From positions 40,844,372 through 40,908,371 of the forward strand of contig NC_052350.1 of the NCBI RefSeq assembly GCF_009727055.1: a stretch of 64,000 bases of DNA, written 5' to 3'. Below the pieces are notes generated by a model. That model was not told the DNA's origin. It saw only the letters and a program-made list of their open reading frames with translations, and ran no database searches. This DNA comes from Benincasa hispida. Taxonomy: Eukaryota; Streptophyta; Magnoliopsida; Cucurbitales; Cucurbitaceae. Below, piece after piece: positions 1 to 11,984 of the stretch (positions are counted from its first letter, which is position 1; the number at the start of each line of letters is the position of its first letter). The position numbers and the translations under genes were made by a program.

Positions 1-693
1 AATATTGATTAATTAATTAATTAAAATTATTTAATTTGAGATTAAGAGCCAAAAAGCCAACAATCTCCCCCTTTTTTATGATGACAAACCATTCAAGAAA
101 AATAGCTTGAAATACATGTAAACCATATGTAGCACATAATAAAATTCAACATATCACCATAAAGATCATTCTTGAAATTCAATCAAAAAATAAATTCTCA
201 CCCTAATCAATACACCTTTCTTTTTCTTCCACTTTTTGGTGCCGGAAGAGGGAAGCACAGACTTAGTTCCAGAGGTTGAACCTCTGAAGAACTTTTTGGA
301 GGAAAAGGCAACATTTGCCTCACCCTTCTACTCCTTGACTTTCATCAAGGATTGGAAAGTCTGTAGCTCATTAAGCAAGGTGGTCAGATTGTAGTCAATC
401 CTATTCATAACAACATTGCTACGGAACTATAGGAAACTTTCAGATACAATTTCTAGAATGAAGCTAACTTGACTGACCTCAAGACTCATTCATCTCAGCC
501 ACATTAAAGTGGACCATCATGTTCAAAATGTGTTTTCGAATAGAGGCCCCCTCTTACATATGAGCACTGAAGATGAATTTAAGAGTGTCATACTTGAGCT
601 AAGCAGACAGCTGTCCGAACATTCCTCGTAGGGACTCCATGATCTCACCGACAGTGACCACAAGCTCATGCTTCTTGGCCAAGACTTTAGAAG
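1..693 (-). pseudogene. Copia element A: C-terminal part of gag (UBN2-type), decayed
   Basis: Read on the minus strand from 693 downwards this is the second half of a plant Copia gag. It opens with a VLAKKHE segment, continues through a MESLRGMFGQ-like helix and an HILNMM-like segment, and ends near 190 in a Lys/Ser-rich linker. Stops and at least one frameshift break it. The first half of the same gag lies at 2651-2881, and the two halves are separated by the insert at 694-2650. No zinc knuckle is visible below 190, and the element's pol would lie left of the window. The assignment rests on motif similarity to Copia gag and on collinearity with the LTR, primer site and leader further right. 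Confidence 0.7.
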
Positions 694-2650
694 TGTTGTT
701 GGCAGGAAAATTAGGGACAGATGGGTTGTACATGCAATCATGCGTTAGACATGGCTTAAGCTATGCGTTTACGCCCATGCATCTGAGGTCATGTGTCGGA
801 ATGAAAATGCATTAATCTAGTATGCAATGACCACACGTTCCAATTACAAGTTTTCTTACGCTCGCGCCAAGTATAACGCGAACGCAAGTTTCTCGGGTAA
901 TCTAAGGTCGAACACAGAGACTTGTCCTCAATAATGCTTGTGAAGCAATGCGTTTAAGGCGATGAATAAAAATAAAAAAAAAAAGAAGTTTAATGGATTT
1001 TCACACTACTCCTACTCCTAACTAAACAGATTGAGCAATAGAAGACTTGCGATGAGAATAAGTAGATGCACAACAACCATTAACTCATAGTAATGTTTAT
1101 TATCTTAAATAGCCCGAGTAATCCCAGCTCGTCACACAAATGCATCGTACACCTCTCGGTGGTCAACCGCATGACTATATCTCTATAGTGCATGGTTGCG
1201 TCGAGCATAAGATTGTGCCTGTCTCTAGGAACAATGCATACTCTGCTTTAGTGCATTCCATCTTACCTTTTCAGGCAGTTAGACGTGGCTATTTAACTTA
1301 TAGACAAGCATTACAACAATCCATAGACAAGCGTTGCTACAACCTTTAACCAAGCAAAGAAGATTAACTCACTATACTCGCACAACGCACAACGCACACC
1401 TCTCGGTGGGTTGCTACATGCGTCCTATCTCTAGGCTACATGATTAAGTATGTGATCGTCTTTGATAAATAAATGATGATAAAGATAAAGGTGATGAAGA
1501 AGATGGCATTGAAGGAATCAAGGTATGCATTGATTACAAAAATGTCTTAATATCTTAAGCTAAAATGTAATACAATATAGAGGTTAGAAGAGAAATGAAG
1601 GACTCTGCGTCAAAGCTGTCGGTGGTGCCATGGCTGAATGGTGGAGATGTCTCTCTCGAGCTCTATCTCCGGCGAAAGCTCCGGTCGTCACTCAGTCTGG
1701 TTTGTGGAGGTGAAAAATTCTCACTGAAAATCTTGCTCAAGCTCTCATCTGTGATCACAAACCTCTACCTTGAAGCAGAAGTTCGGATGTCTTGAAATGA
1801 AGGTCCAAAGGGCTATTTATAGAGTTTAAATGCCGACAGCTATCATGATTGCGTTATGGCTCACTGTTGCTTTTGTCGTGGTATGGGCATTATCATATCG
1901 TCTTATCTTGTTGATACTCCTGAAGTATGCATCCGAGCTTGATTCAGCTGAAGTATCAACGTGTTCTACCCATTTTACGATCGTTCTTCTATTATGGTTA
2001 TTACTCTGTGGCCGTAATCTCCAATTGATTACCGCATTTACTTGATCACCGCAACTTCCATGTGAGGAACGCATGCGATCCAACTTTCAACGCATGCGTT
2101 TGTCTTTGCGGTCGCCTGGCTTCAGCGCATGCATTTGTCTGCGATTGCTTATTTCCAACACATGCGTTTGATTCCTGCGAAGCAGTGATTAAATGAAATT
2201 GATCGTTATGCAAGTGAAAACATGAATAAGCTTCTTGTGGGCAACAAGTCTGACCTGACGGCGAACAAAGTCGTGTCCTATGAGACAGCAAAGGTATCAT
2301 CATTTTCTTTCGGATTCATTCTTTACATGAAGTTAGTTTGTTGGGAAGAACCAATCATAAGACATATGATTAGTTAAAGCCTTTCTTGTCTGCCTCTTTT
2401 CCACTTAACAAATGATTTCCCAACCATTTTCTACATGCTTAAACATGCATTCTAATTTGTCTATTTGCCCTTTCCATACACTTTAGCACGGAGTAACACA
2501 TAATATTGGGGTCAGTGAGGATTTAGGTGCTAATCGATGCAAAACTCAATTTTTCACAAATTCTAAGTATTATCACCGCATTTTCTACTTATTAGCCCTC
2601 ATAATTCTAAATAAAAGGCTTATAGTAACTGGCATTTCTACCAGTTTTCA
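694..2650 (-). mobile_element. LTR-like insertion inside gag of element A (probable solo LTR, minus orientation)
   Basis: The gag reading of element A stops at 2651 and resumes at 693, so the intervening 1957 bp is an insertion. On the minus strand it starts TGAAAACTGG and ends CCAACAACA, the TG...CA ends of an LTR. A TATAAATAG box on the minus strand (about 1814-1822) sits where an LTR promoter would. About 100 bp (2065-2180) carries four CGCATGCG-like motifs. A putative 5-bp target duplication is imperfect, so the boundaries come from the gag break. No open reading frame of note occurs inside. The superfamily is not proven; the length and U5-like sequence suggest Gypsy. Confidence 0.55.
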
Positions 2651-2881
2651 AGGGCTTGCCAACGTAAACGCTCGGGCCTTTTTATTTGCCCTTACCTAAC
2701 GCTCGTATGCCTCCCGAATGTTTCGAACAACATTTTAAGCTGGGACTGGAGGACATTCCTCCACCAGGACAAATCTCAAATTATCCATGATCAAAACTGT
2801 ATTAATATTGTTTTTCCAAGAGATGTAATTATCGTCAGTTAATTTGTCGGTGGCGAGCATATTTAATGTTGCAGAAATCAT
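2651..2881 (-). pseudogene. Copia element A: N-terminal part of gag
   Basis: An ATG at 2881 (minus) opens a recognisable Copia gag start. It has a LATDKLTDDNY segment, the SWKNN motif, and a LRFVLVEECPPVPA segment typical of the UBN2/DUF4219 region. It is followed by an in-frame stop and a degraded continuation rich in Ala/Lys/Arg. The reading is cut by the insert ending at 2650. It lies directly downstream of a long untranslated leader that matches the leader of element G (plus strand, 55.9-58.3 kb), which fixes its identity as the same or a close family. Confidence 0.75.
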
Positions 2882-3766
2882 TTTGAAAATTGTTGAAACA
2901 TACAATTCATTTTTTTTAGTAATCCATGCATTACCTAGTTTGAAAAACCAATCAAATTTAGAAAAATAATTTAATGTACCCTATGTGACATCTATTTTGC
3001 AATGATATTTCAATGAGGTAGGGTAAAAGCCATCGTAAGATGATCAGGTACCCCTTCACTAAAATGAAACCATCTCAACCAATATATAGAACAACTCCTT
3101 GTATCTATAAATATTAGTCACCCATTGTTCAGTTCAGAAATTATTAACTAGCTTAACATTTTCTTGTAAGTGTAACCCCTCATTTTAAATTCTCGAGTTC
3201 TACCCTAATGAGCAAACCGTAGGGAAAAACCGATTGGGAAAAAAACTAATAGGAGGACACAAGCAAAGATGCCTCGAGGCCAAGTATAGATCTCACAGTG
3301 TGAACTAGGGAGAAACGTGAAAAGGAAAAATGAAGTACCATATACCCCATTTTTCTCCCACTGAGTGTTTTACCTAGGGTTAGTTTAACTTAGAAAAATA
3401 TGAAAAATTATTTTTAATGAGTGATTGTTTAAATTTGCCTAAGAGTAACACTTACTTTGGATAGTTAAACAGTTTTGATTAATGTTCATTAAACATTTTA
3501 ACAAACTTTAATCAATAATTGCATGCTTATAACAAATCTATCTAATTCATCTTTTAGGTCAGTTCCAGATAGGATGTTCTATTTTCGTCAGTTTAAATAC
3601 CTCAGGCTAGACAGAACTAGCCTTAGACAAAGGTCCCTTATAGATACATTTGCTACAATTTTAATCTTTTATTAAAACCAATTTAATCCTATTAAAGTAA
3701 TTAAAAAGATTAAAATAATTTCTAATCATATTAGAAATGTTGTGAACTTAGGTCTATATGAATCAT
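2882..3766 (-). other. Copia element A: distal half of the untranslated leader
   Basis: On the minus strand this segment matches, in order, the element G leader at about 57.36-58.2 kb. Shared blocks include a GACCTAAGTTC segment, a GTCTAAGGC...GTCTAG segment, CTGACGAAAA, GAATTAGATAGATTT, CACGTTTCTCCCT and an ACTTGGCCTCG-like block. No reading frame is kept. It is continuous with 5843-6985 once the solo LTR at 3772-5837 is removed. Confidence 0.75.
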
Positions 3767-5842
3767 ATTTTTGTTGGGTTTTATGTCCTAAAACTCGTAG
3801 ATAGTGAATGTAATTAAATGACTGTCATTAATAAATAGTTATTAATACTTTTATCAATAAGTGTTATTGATGTTTTTAATTTTATCTTACTAACTCTAAA
3901 ATTCAATAAACTAACATCCTAGGTTGTCTTATGAGTCTTAAACTGTATGTAGAGACATATAGGGATTAATATTCAAGATACAGCCTAAAGGGTCTACAGT
4001 ATACGGATAAGGTTGGGTACCTTATCCTAGTAACACTATGGATATGACCCACTTTTTATTTGATACAAATGTAGTGATCTAACACGTTCATATAGGAGAC
4101 ACACGAGTGAGGGTATCTTGTGCAATGAGTTGCACAAGATCGGACTGCAAAATAGTAAGGACTAGATGAAACTCCATTGACTAGTTAGGTTTCTTTTTCA
4201 ATAGGATGACCTAAGCAACTTAGTCTTACTCCTGAGTATATTATGAAATCCTATTCATGGGATTGTCCTTTGATTTGTATGGGTGAGAGTGGTCTGTTCG
4301 CTGACTCAATATGCCTACCATTTTGGGGATAAGACCGAGTGGGTAGCTAGGAACATAATCATACAAGATGGAATTAACTCCTTCCCAACTTTAGGGTAAG
4401 TAGATGAGTGTTTCCTTAAGTGGTGTCTCCAAGACTTGAACAAAGGGCCCTGCTCTCTTACTAGCCTGAGAGGGGTTTCTGTTTAATGGTTCGACCATAA
4501 ACAGGTTGTTCATTAGAGGAGTACTGGTACTTAAGGATGTAGAGGTAACTCAGGGGTAAAACGATAATTTGAACCAACTAGTGTTACGAACAATCGTGAA
4601 GGACTAACTTGTTATTGGTCTATATCCATGGACACATAAACATATCTGTAGTGAGAAGAGTACAGTTATGGGTCTTTAGTGTAGTGTACACACAATTATC
4701 GAATATTGATTAATTTGGTTAATGAGTTCAACCAATTAATCTCACATCATTGGAGCTTCTGATCTGCAAGTCCATTAGGTCCCCTTCCTAGCTTGTAAAG
4801 GGTATTGAGGTAATTTTTCATTAAATTGAATTTGAAATGTTCAAATTTAAAATTGAGAATTTTTTAATGTATGTTGCTACGTTTTAATATAAAGTTTAAT
4901 TTTAGACATTATTATTAATTTGGGATATGATTCAAAATTAATAAATGAGAAAACGAAATATTTGAAAGGAGTTCAAATATTAATTTAATATGAATAAAAT
5001 TCATATTGAAAACTATAGGTTAAATATAATGTACATTGGATGTGCATTAAAACTGTAGGTTAAATGAGAGAAATATTTTTTAATATGATTCAAATGGGAA
5101 ATTAAATTAAATATGTGATATTTAATTGGATGATTAATTAATTAATTTTGAATTTAATTAAATTGATTAAATCAAAACTATTGATTAAATTTAATGTACA
5201 TTAGAGGCATAGTAAAACTAGTGAGAAAATCATTTAAATATGATTTAAATGATCATTTAATTAAATATGATTTAATTAATAAATTTATTTAAATTTTATT
5301 TAATTTAAATTAAACAAGTTAACTCCCCATTTTAGGGAAGATACGAGACATCAATCCCACATTTTTCTCTCCTTCTCTCACCATTTCTCTCTCTAACAAA
5401 AGGGCTTTGTTTTTGCATAGGAGAATAAGGCTCTCAAGCTCTCTGTGTGTGTTTTCTTCTTCATGAGAAAAGAAAGAAAAATCGTTCTGTAATATTTCCA
5501 AATCTCAAAAGAAAAATCGTTTTGTAATATTTCCAAATCCCAAAAGAGAAAATCCCTCAATTCTCCATAGCATCAATTCCCTACAAGAATATAGAGGCTT
5601 CCAAGTGGTGATGCCCAATCCCTACAGAATTGTCAAAATGTTTACAGGGTAGGGTCTCTTCCCCTGTGTAATTAGTCTTTTTGAGAATTGCATGCTTAAT
5701 TGATGCTATCTTTTATTCCAATGCAAAATTGTTTTGATTTTAAATACCAATTTGAAAAAAAAAACAAAAAACAAAAAACAAAACAAAACGGTTCTGTGTT
5801 TTGGCTTCCACTGTGTCTTAGGGTTTTCATCTCTTCAATTTT
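3767..5842 (+). mobile_element. Solo Copia LTR with ATTTT target-site duplication, inserted in leader of element A
   Basis: A 2066-bp LTR (3772-5837) starts TGTTGGGTTTTATG and ends CTCTTCA. It is flanked by perfect 5-bp duplications ATTTT at 3767-3771 and 5838-5842. There is no primer site or coding sequence, so it is a solo LTR left by recombination. Removing it together with one ATTTT restores an alignment with the uninterrupted leader of element G (around 57.33 kb) across the join, an independent empty-site check. Its first bases and internal blocks resemble the LTRs at 7005, 45.4, 52.9 and 53.8 kb, so it belongs to the same broad Copia family. Confidence 0.9.
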
Positions 5843-6985
5843 AAAACTATTTTTAAAATGATTTTAACCTAAGTTTGCATGCAATTCGGAACTATTGATT
5901 TTAATTCCTAATTTCATTTAATTATAATGGTTATAAAATAAATGAAACAAATTAAAACCATATATTGCATTTAATGACATACTTAGTAAAATTATAACAT
6001 TTATAAAATTATCTAAAGTGTCATACTTCATACAATCTTCATTTCATTACTTAACATACATAATAATTATATACTAAAGTAATGAATAAAAATTAATAAC
6101 ATTCATACATACATCGAACTATATATAACTCTTATAATATAAATGATGCATGATAATGTTATTATGCATGCAAACATATATTATAACACTTATATTATAT
6201 GATGCATGAGTACGCTATAAAATAAATCATGCAACTACATTATAACATTTATAATATTCATAATGCATGATTAATGTATAATATATGGTGGGATTTTAAT
6301 ATATGGCATACATTATGATATATATATAAAATTAAACCATACATCAAATACATAATTTAAATAACAATTTATGGACAGGGATTGAACTTCTAAACCATTA
6401 ATTAAATTAGTAGAACATTTATATTAATTTAATTAATTAAAAACTAACTATTACAACAAGAGAGTTGCTTGAACCGGACGAAAAAATTTGAATCGAGCCC
6501 CGAACCACTAGAACCAAGTGAACCAATCGAACCACGAATCGAACCAAGCGTGAATCACGTTATTCTTTCCATCTCGGAGCATTGCAACGTTGTGACCTAA
6601 CGTTGCAACGATACGAAAAAAAATATGCGTTCATCTTTTCGCAGCATTGCAATGCTGTTGTACAGTCGCCTACTGTACAGACGCGAACTCCATCGTTTCT
6701 GCTCCGATTTGGGCCTTGTTTTCACCAATCGTCGAAAAACTCATGAATGACACTAATAATGAATTACAAACTCGATTGCAATAGTTATGCCCAAAACAAT
6801 AGGCCCTTACAAACCAAATTTATTTATTAAAAAAAAAAAAAAGTAGTAAAGCTACAAACCAATACCAAAAGCATCCATAAATCACAAACCATTCATTCAT
6901 TCATTATCATGAACAAAATTACAAAATGCAACCCACCATGAATTGATTTTTAATTCTAGAAAAATAAAATTGAGACCAAAAACTC
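5843..6985 (-). other. Copia element A: proximal half of the untranslated leader
   Basis: AT-rich leader read on the minus strand, directly downstream of the primer binding site. It contains repeated GCATG and TTATAA-N3-TTATAA-type blocks between about 5920 and 6300, as does the G leader at 56.88-57.30 kb. It then has a GCATGCAAACTTAGG segment matching GCATGCGGACTTAGG in G. No open frame is present. A short GC-richer stretch with degenerate repeats (TTGCAACG, GCATTGCAA) sits around 6580-6690. Confidence 0.7.
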
Positions 6986-6998
6986 GGCTCTAATACCA
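6986..6998 (-). other. Primer binding site of element A (initiator tRNA-Met type)
   Basis: Minus-strand TGGTATTAGAGCC, one base from the plant Copia primer site TGGTATCAGAGCC that pairs with initiator tRNA-Met. It lies 6 bp inside the LTR end at 7005 and fixes element A's orientation. Confidence 0.85.
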
Positions 6999-7004
6999 AT
7001 TAAA

Positions 7005-8856
7005 TGATTATGAGGTCTATAGCGAAAGCGGGGATCGATCCCAATTTTAAATTTCACAGTAATTAAAATACAGAGAAACACATTATACATATCATTAAAA
7101 AAAATTTCAACATGCTTCAAAATAAATAGAAGGGAAGAAGGGTTTAGATTACTTACCCTTGAAGCCACCTGTCTTCACAATTTCCTTCTCCCACTGGTCA
7201 CAAACTTTTCAATTCTCCTCTAACCAAAAACAACAATCCAAGATAGCCACCACCAAAAGGTAATCCTCTATATTCTCCTTAGGGTAGGGTGAGAATAACA
7301 GAAGTTTGTGGGCTCTGTTTATTTTGGAAGATGATGAAAGATTTAGAAGAGAGGATAATTCTCTGTGTGTTCTTGCTGGGAGATCAAGAAGAATAGCCCA
7401 GAGTTCAGAGACTTCTCTGACCTTCTCTACGTAAAAAACCAGGAAGAAGAAGATTGTAACAAGTAACCTCCCACTCACACGTTCTTCTCTAAGAGTATTA
7501 AAGGGAGGAAAGTTGTAACTCTCTTTAATTTTAAATTAAATTAAGAAATAATTTAATAAATAAATAAAATATGTATATATATAATAACTAACTTATTATA
7601 TATATAACTATATGTTATATCAAATATAACATATAGCCTATAGTTTACATTATATCAAATGTAATATAATCTATAGTTTTCAAACTCTCAATAGTTCATG
7701 GCACTTAATATAAATCAAATTCATATTAAATTTAATTATATAAATCCATATAATTAGCATTTGAATCATATTCAAATATTTAATTCCTCTCAAAATAAAC
7801 TTTATATTATAATGTATCAAATATATTATATTAATTATATCACATATAATCAATTCTCTCAATTAATTTGAATCATTCAAATTAATCCAAAATTAATTCT
7901 CAATAATCTAGGTTGAGTTATAGAGGGAATCTTATGGACCTGTAGATTGAAGCTCTAATGATACTTGAATAATTAATTAAACTTTTTTAACTAAATTACT
8001 CAACATCCATTAACTGCCGGTCACTCCAATAAAGACCGACATTTTCACTCTTCGCACTACATATATATTTTTGTGTCCATTGAATATAATCAGTCAACAA
8101 TGTGATGACCCTTCACAAATTGCTCCCAAGTACAACTGGGTCAAGAGAAGGTGTGGCGCTATATCATTCAAGCCCTGAAATCTACCGTTAAGGGAGCAAT
8201 TTATCTACTTACCCGACATTAGGAAAGAGTGAATTATGTCTTGTGTATGTCTTGTGTAGTTGTGTTCCCTGATCGATGAATCCCCAAAATGGTAGGCTTA
8301 TTGAGTCGGCGATCTGGCCACTCTTACCCATACAAATCAAAGGATCGGCTTCATAGGTAGGACTTCACAACTCACTCAGAATTCAGGTCATATCACCTAT
8401 GGTCATCTTGGTAAAATGTAAGTCTCTACTATTAACGGCATTATATAATGAGACTAATCATTTCGTGGTCCGGTCTTATACAAACCATTTTGTATAGAAC
8501 ACCCCCTGCTCACGTATCCCTATATGAATGATCAAGATCAAATCATTTGTTGCACTTTACAATAATTGTAGCATCTACAAAATAGGTCGTATTCTTAGTG
8601 TCACCAGGATAAGCTACCCTGCCTTATCCATCTACTACAGACCATTTAGGTTATTACTTAAACATGATCCACATGTATGTCTCTACATACAAGTTTAAGT
8701 TGCAGAAGATAACCTTAGAGGTTAGTTTATTGGTTTTGTGGGTTATGCTATTAAATGTCGAATAACATTTCTTAGATTTTATTAAATAAATAAATCATTT
8801 GCACATTACAATTACAAACTATAAGATCCACGAGATTTAAGGCATCAGCCCCAACA
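7005..8856 (-). mobile_element. 5' LTR of Copia element A
   Basis: An 1852-bp LTR on the minus strand. It begins TGTTGGGGCTGATGCC at 8856 and ends ATAATCA at 7005, followed by the primer binding site. The bases beyond 8856 (CAAAC, 8857-8861) would be the target duplication, but the partner is outside the window. The first ~450 bp contain blocks shared with the other LTRs of the family here (a GGTGACAC block, a TGATCATTCATATAGG-like block, GGGTAAGTAGATAAATTG). It interrupts the reverse transcriptase of Gypsy element B. The minus-strand ORF near 7209-7478 lies inside it and is not regarded as a gene. Confidence 0.88.
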
Positions 8857-9368
8857 CAAACAACATTACATTGAACTCGTAATGTCCATATCCAAAACAG
8901 AACGTAGTCTTAGGAATGTCGTTGTCCTTTATCCTCAATTGGTTATAACTTGACCTAAGGTCAATTTTAGAGAATATCGTAGCTCCATGTAACTGATCAA
9001 ACAAGTCATCAATTCTGTGGAGCGGATATTTGTTTTTTATGGTTACCTTATTCAACTTCATGTAGTCTATACACAGGCGTAACGAACCATCCTTTTTCTT
9101 CACAAACAACATTACACTCGGGACATATGAAACCCTTGCCAAACAGCTCTTACAATTGGGCCTTAAGCTCTTTTAGTTCTGTTGGAGCTATTCTATAAGA
9201 AGCTTTAGAGATTGGGGTGGTTTCTGGTTCCAATTCAAAAGTGAAATTGATCTCCCTATATGGTGGCAACCTCGGGAGATCCTCCGAAAAACATCCGGAT
9301 ACTCCCATCACAACTGACTCAGAAGAGAAGATGACTTCAGGGTTTCTGATATCAACTACATTGACCAA
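8857..9368 (-). pseudogene. Gypsy element B: reverse transcriptase, N-terminal part, cut by element A
   Basis: On the minus strand the segment before RT ([16 protein letters not shown], a [11 protein letters not shown] linker) is followed by RT motifs: [47 protein letters not shown] and [12 protein letters not shown]. The reading stops at 8857 where element A's LTR begins, before the catalytic Y-x-DD box. The rest of B's pol must lie left of the window, beyond A. A frame change separates 9150 and 9142. The motifs are those of a chromovirus-like plant Gypsy RT. Confidence 0.85.
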
Positions 9369-9850
9369 AAGACCTCAAGCACCTGGCCAACCATCTTCCT
9401 AGATTTTAAAGCTGAGACTACCCTAGGCAAAGCCTCAGTCTTAACTCCTCTAAACTTAAAGCTCACTCCCGCGAGCAAGCTAAAGACAATCTCTTTACGA
9501 AAACAATCTATGGCATGGTTGGCAGTAAACCAATCCATGTCTAAAATAACATCAAAATCTGTCATATCCAGGACTAACAAAGTCACATCTAACAAATGCC
9601 CTATTATTTTAAGTTGACATGCTTTTATCCTCTATGACACATGAATAAAATCTCTAGATAGAGTAGAAACTGATAATACATAACGCAACGGCTCTAATTC
9701 TATACTACCATGATTCACAAATGTAGATGATATGAACGAATGTGTCGAACCAGAGTCAAACAATACAAGAGCATAATGTCCTAGAATAAGGAGTGTACTT
9801 ATCACCACTAAGTTTGACTTTTCTGCCTCACGCCATGTCATAGCATAAAC
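9369..9850 (-). pseudogene. Gypsy element B: aspartic protease region
   Basis: Minus-strand LFDSGSTHSFIS (about 9730-9770) is the retropepsin active-site segment, with Asp-Ser-Gly in place. It is followed by the downstream FDVILDMDWF motif (about 9530-9560), typical of the Gypsy protease domain. Frameshifts near 9600 and stops split it into two pieces. It lies between the gag/zinc-knuckle region and RT in normal Gypsy order. Confidence 0.82.
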
Positions 9851-10987
9851 TCGACCCTGTTGTTGCTGTCGATTTGAACTCCCCTACTAAGAATTTGGGG
9901 GTTGACCCCTACCACCTCCAAAACTACCACCAAAGCATTGGTCGGCTACATGTCCTGCCTGCTTACACTTGAAGTAAGTCCCTATACTGATCAAACAACG
10001 CCCCCAATGCCGATTCCCACACGATTTGCACATAGGCTTATCCCTCCAGACCTCTCATGAAATAGAGGCTTGTTGCTAAATATGTCCCAGGGGTCTGTCT
10101 ATGTTTTAGCTTTTCCATAGAGGCTTTGAAACTCTCTGGTCTGCTTTTCTCTTTTGACTTGAGGTGGGTTCTACTTCCAAGGACTTCAGAAACTCAAGCC
10201 CTGATGGGCAACCTACTCGTGCTATCACACGGAATGCTGCTACATAGGTGGTTGGCTCAAACACTTGCACAATGCCTTGCACCTCACCCCGAAGTCCCTG
10301 AACAAATCCCTCGGCTCTCTTTGCTTCAGTGGACACCAAGTCAGGGGCGAAATAGGATAGCCTATCGAACTCCTCCTCATACTCTCCCACCATCATGATC
10401 CCTACTTTAGATTCCTAAATTTGGCCTTCTTGTTGTATCTCACGTGGGCAAAGAAGTACTTTTCATAGAATCGTTCTTTGAATTGGTCCCACATTGCCTG
10501 ACCTCTACTAACATCCATCATTCTCTATGTTAAGCATCACCAACGCTTGGCTTTATCAACAAGTACAAATACGGTGCACTATAATTTATATTCTTCTGGG
10601 CACCTCATGTACTGGAAGATACCTTTTATGGAAGACATCCACAACTCTGCCTTAGTAAGTTATTTCAGTGACCCATCGAATGTCGAAGGGTCATATTTCT
10701 TAAAGTCCAGCAAGTGCCTAGCATCCTCTAAGAGACCTGCCACAACTTCATTCGAAACCCGATCCTGATTTTGCACTTGTGGCGTCAAAACCTGTAGAGG
10801 AGGTCCTGCTTCTTGCTTTAACCCTTTGCCAAGTCAATCCACAAGGGTCAAGAGGCAACAGGAGGTCCTCCTATGTAGGAGGGTCCTGCACTTTTAGGTT
10901 TTGCATCCAAGGGACTTGTACTTAAGGGTCCTGCTCCCTTCTAACGTTCTTACCTCGACCACCCCTTGCTCTTATTCGTGGTGCCAT
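9851..10987 (-). pseudogene. Gypsy element B: gag with degenerate zinc knuckle
   Basis: The gag starts at an ATG at 10987 (minus) with a basic MAPRIRARGGRGK N-terminus and runs through many stops. A better kept block at 10106-10396 has the MMVGEYEEEFDRLSYFAPDLV capsid-like helix and a FVQGLRGEVQ segment. A knuckle-like K-C-K-x3-GH-x4-C remnant lies near 9940-9990, apparently lacking its first Cys. The ATG is about 205 bp inside the primer binding site. The plus-strand ORFs here (10126-10398, 10547-10768) are shadows. Confidence 0.78.
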
Positions 10988-11192
10988 CTCCTGATAACCA
11001 CACATAATCAACTTTAACAAAAAGCCTTACATTCCGTCAATTATGACTATAATTCAGGTAAAGTTTCATACATAAAATCCTAAAGAATTTTCTTTTACGG
11101 GACATACCTGGCGATGATGAAGAATCCGTTAGTGGCTAATGGGATAGTCTGGACTTATCTAATAAGTCAATCTCTACCGAATCTAAAACTTA

Positions 11193-11205
11193 GGCTCTGA
11201 TACCA
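11193..11205 (-). other. Primer binding site of Gypsy element B
   Basis: Minus-strand TGGTATCAGAGCC, an exact match to the initiator tRNA-Met primer site. It is separated by two bases from an LTR end (minus ...GGTTATTACA, boundary 11208). Confidence 0.9.
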
Positions 11206-11207
11206 AC

Positions 11208-11960
11208 TGTAATAACCTAACTTTCTATTATACTTCAGGATGCTACTACATGCATGCATAGGCTTGACTGTATATTGCTTGACGAAAGGTTTGAAAAAAA
11301 ATGAAACGTTTATTTCTTTTAATAAAGCTCTAGAACGATGAATTACTAAAAATGCTTTTGGGGTACCCCTAACCTAATTTAGGAAAAATTAAGCAAATAA
11401 ATAAATTAACCAATGACTAAATTAAATAACCAAGAGTTTTAAATACTAGACTCCTAGCCAAATCATATCTAACTAAAATAAAACCTAAGTATGGAAGCAA
11501 TGTCAAGTCCCAACGATCGAGTCATAGATTCCTTCTGTAATTCGCCGTATGGTATTTTCCTTACCTGAAAAAAAATGAAGAGAAAAGAATGCATACAAAT
11601 ATACCTAGTAAGCGACCCACTATCGAGCCTAATAGATGATTTGTTAGTCTTCCTATCCGAACTCAAGTGCACATTACGCATCGTAGGCATAGGCAGCATA
11701 CGCATAAAGGGAAAACCTGAAGGCATGATTTCATAAGTATCGACCCCAGAGGACACAATCATAAGCATAAGCGGTGATCACAAATGAGCACTAAAACATA
11801 GACATAAGGTTTGAACTCGAAGGCTCACAACATGCGATGTGCATAACCCAATAAAAACACTAACAGTCACAATCAGTCTAACATAGACATAAGCATGCAA
11901 TCATATTCTTAAATCATGCTTAAGAGTTTGCAGAATAGTCACCATGTCCATCCATCCATA
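11208..11960 (-). mobile_element. 5' LTR of Gypsy element B (U5-side part; outer boundary not resolved)
   Basis: On the minus strand the LTR ends ...GGTTATTACA at 11208, next to the primer site. It contains a GGGTCGCTTACTAGGTATAT block followed by TTTTTTTTCAGGTAAGG, which resembles GGGGTTACTTACTGAGTAT...TTTTTCAGGTAAGG in the plus-strand Gypsy LTR at 51.74-51.80 kb. The upstream limit is unclear because the sequence grades into a tandem array and plus-strand promoter-like DNA. I see no coding sequence. Confidence 0.6.
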
Positions 11961-11984
11961 TATTTGTTCTTGAATTTGACCTCA

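Noticed and set aside
7209..7478. 89-codon minus ORF as a small gene
   Set aside because: It lies wholly inside the LTR of Copia element A.
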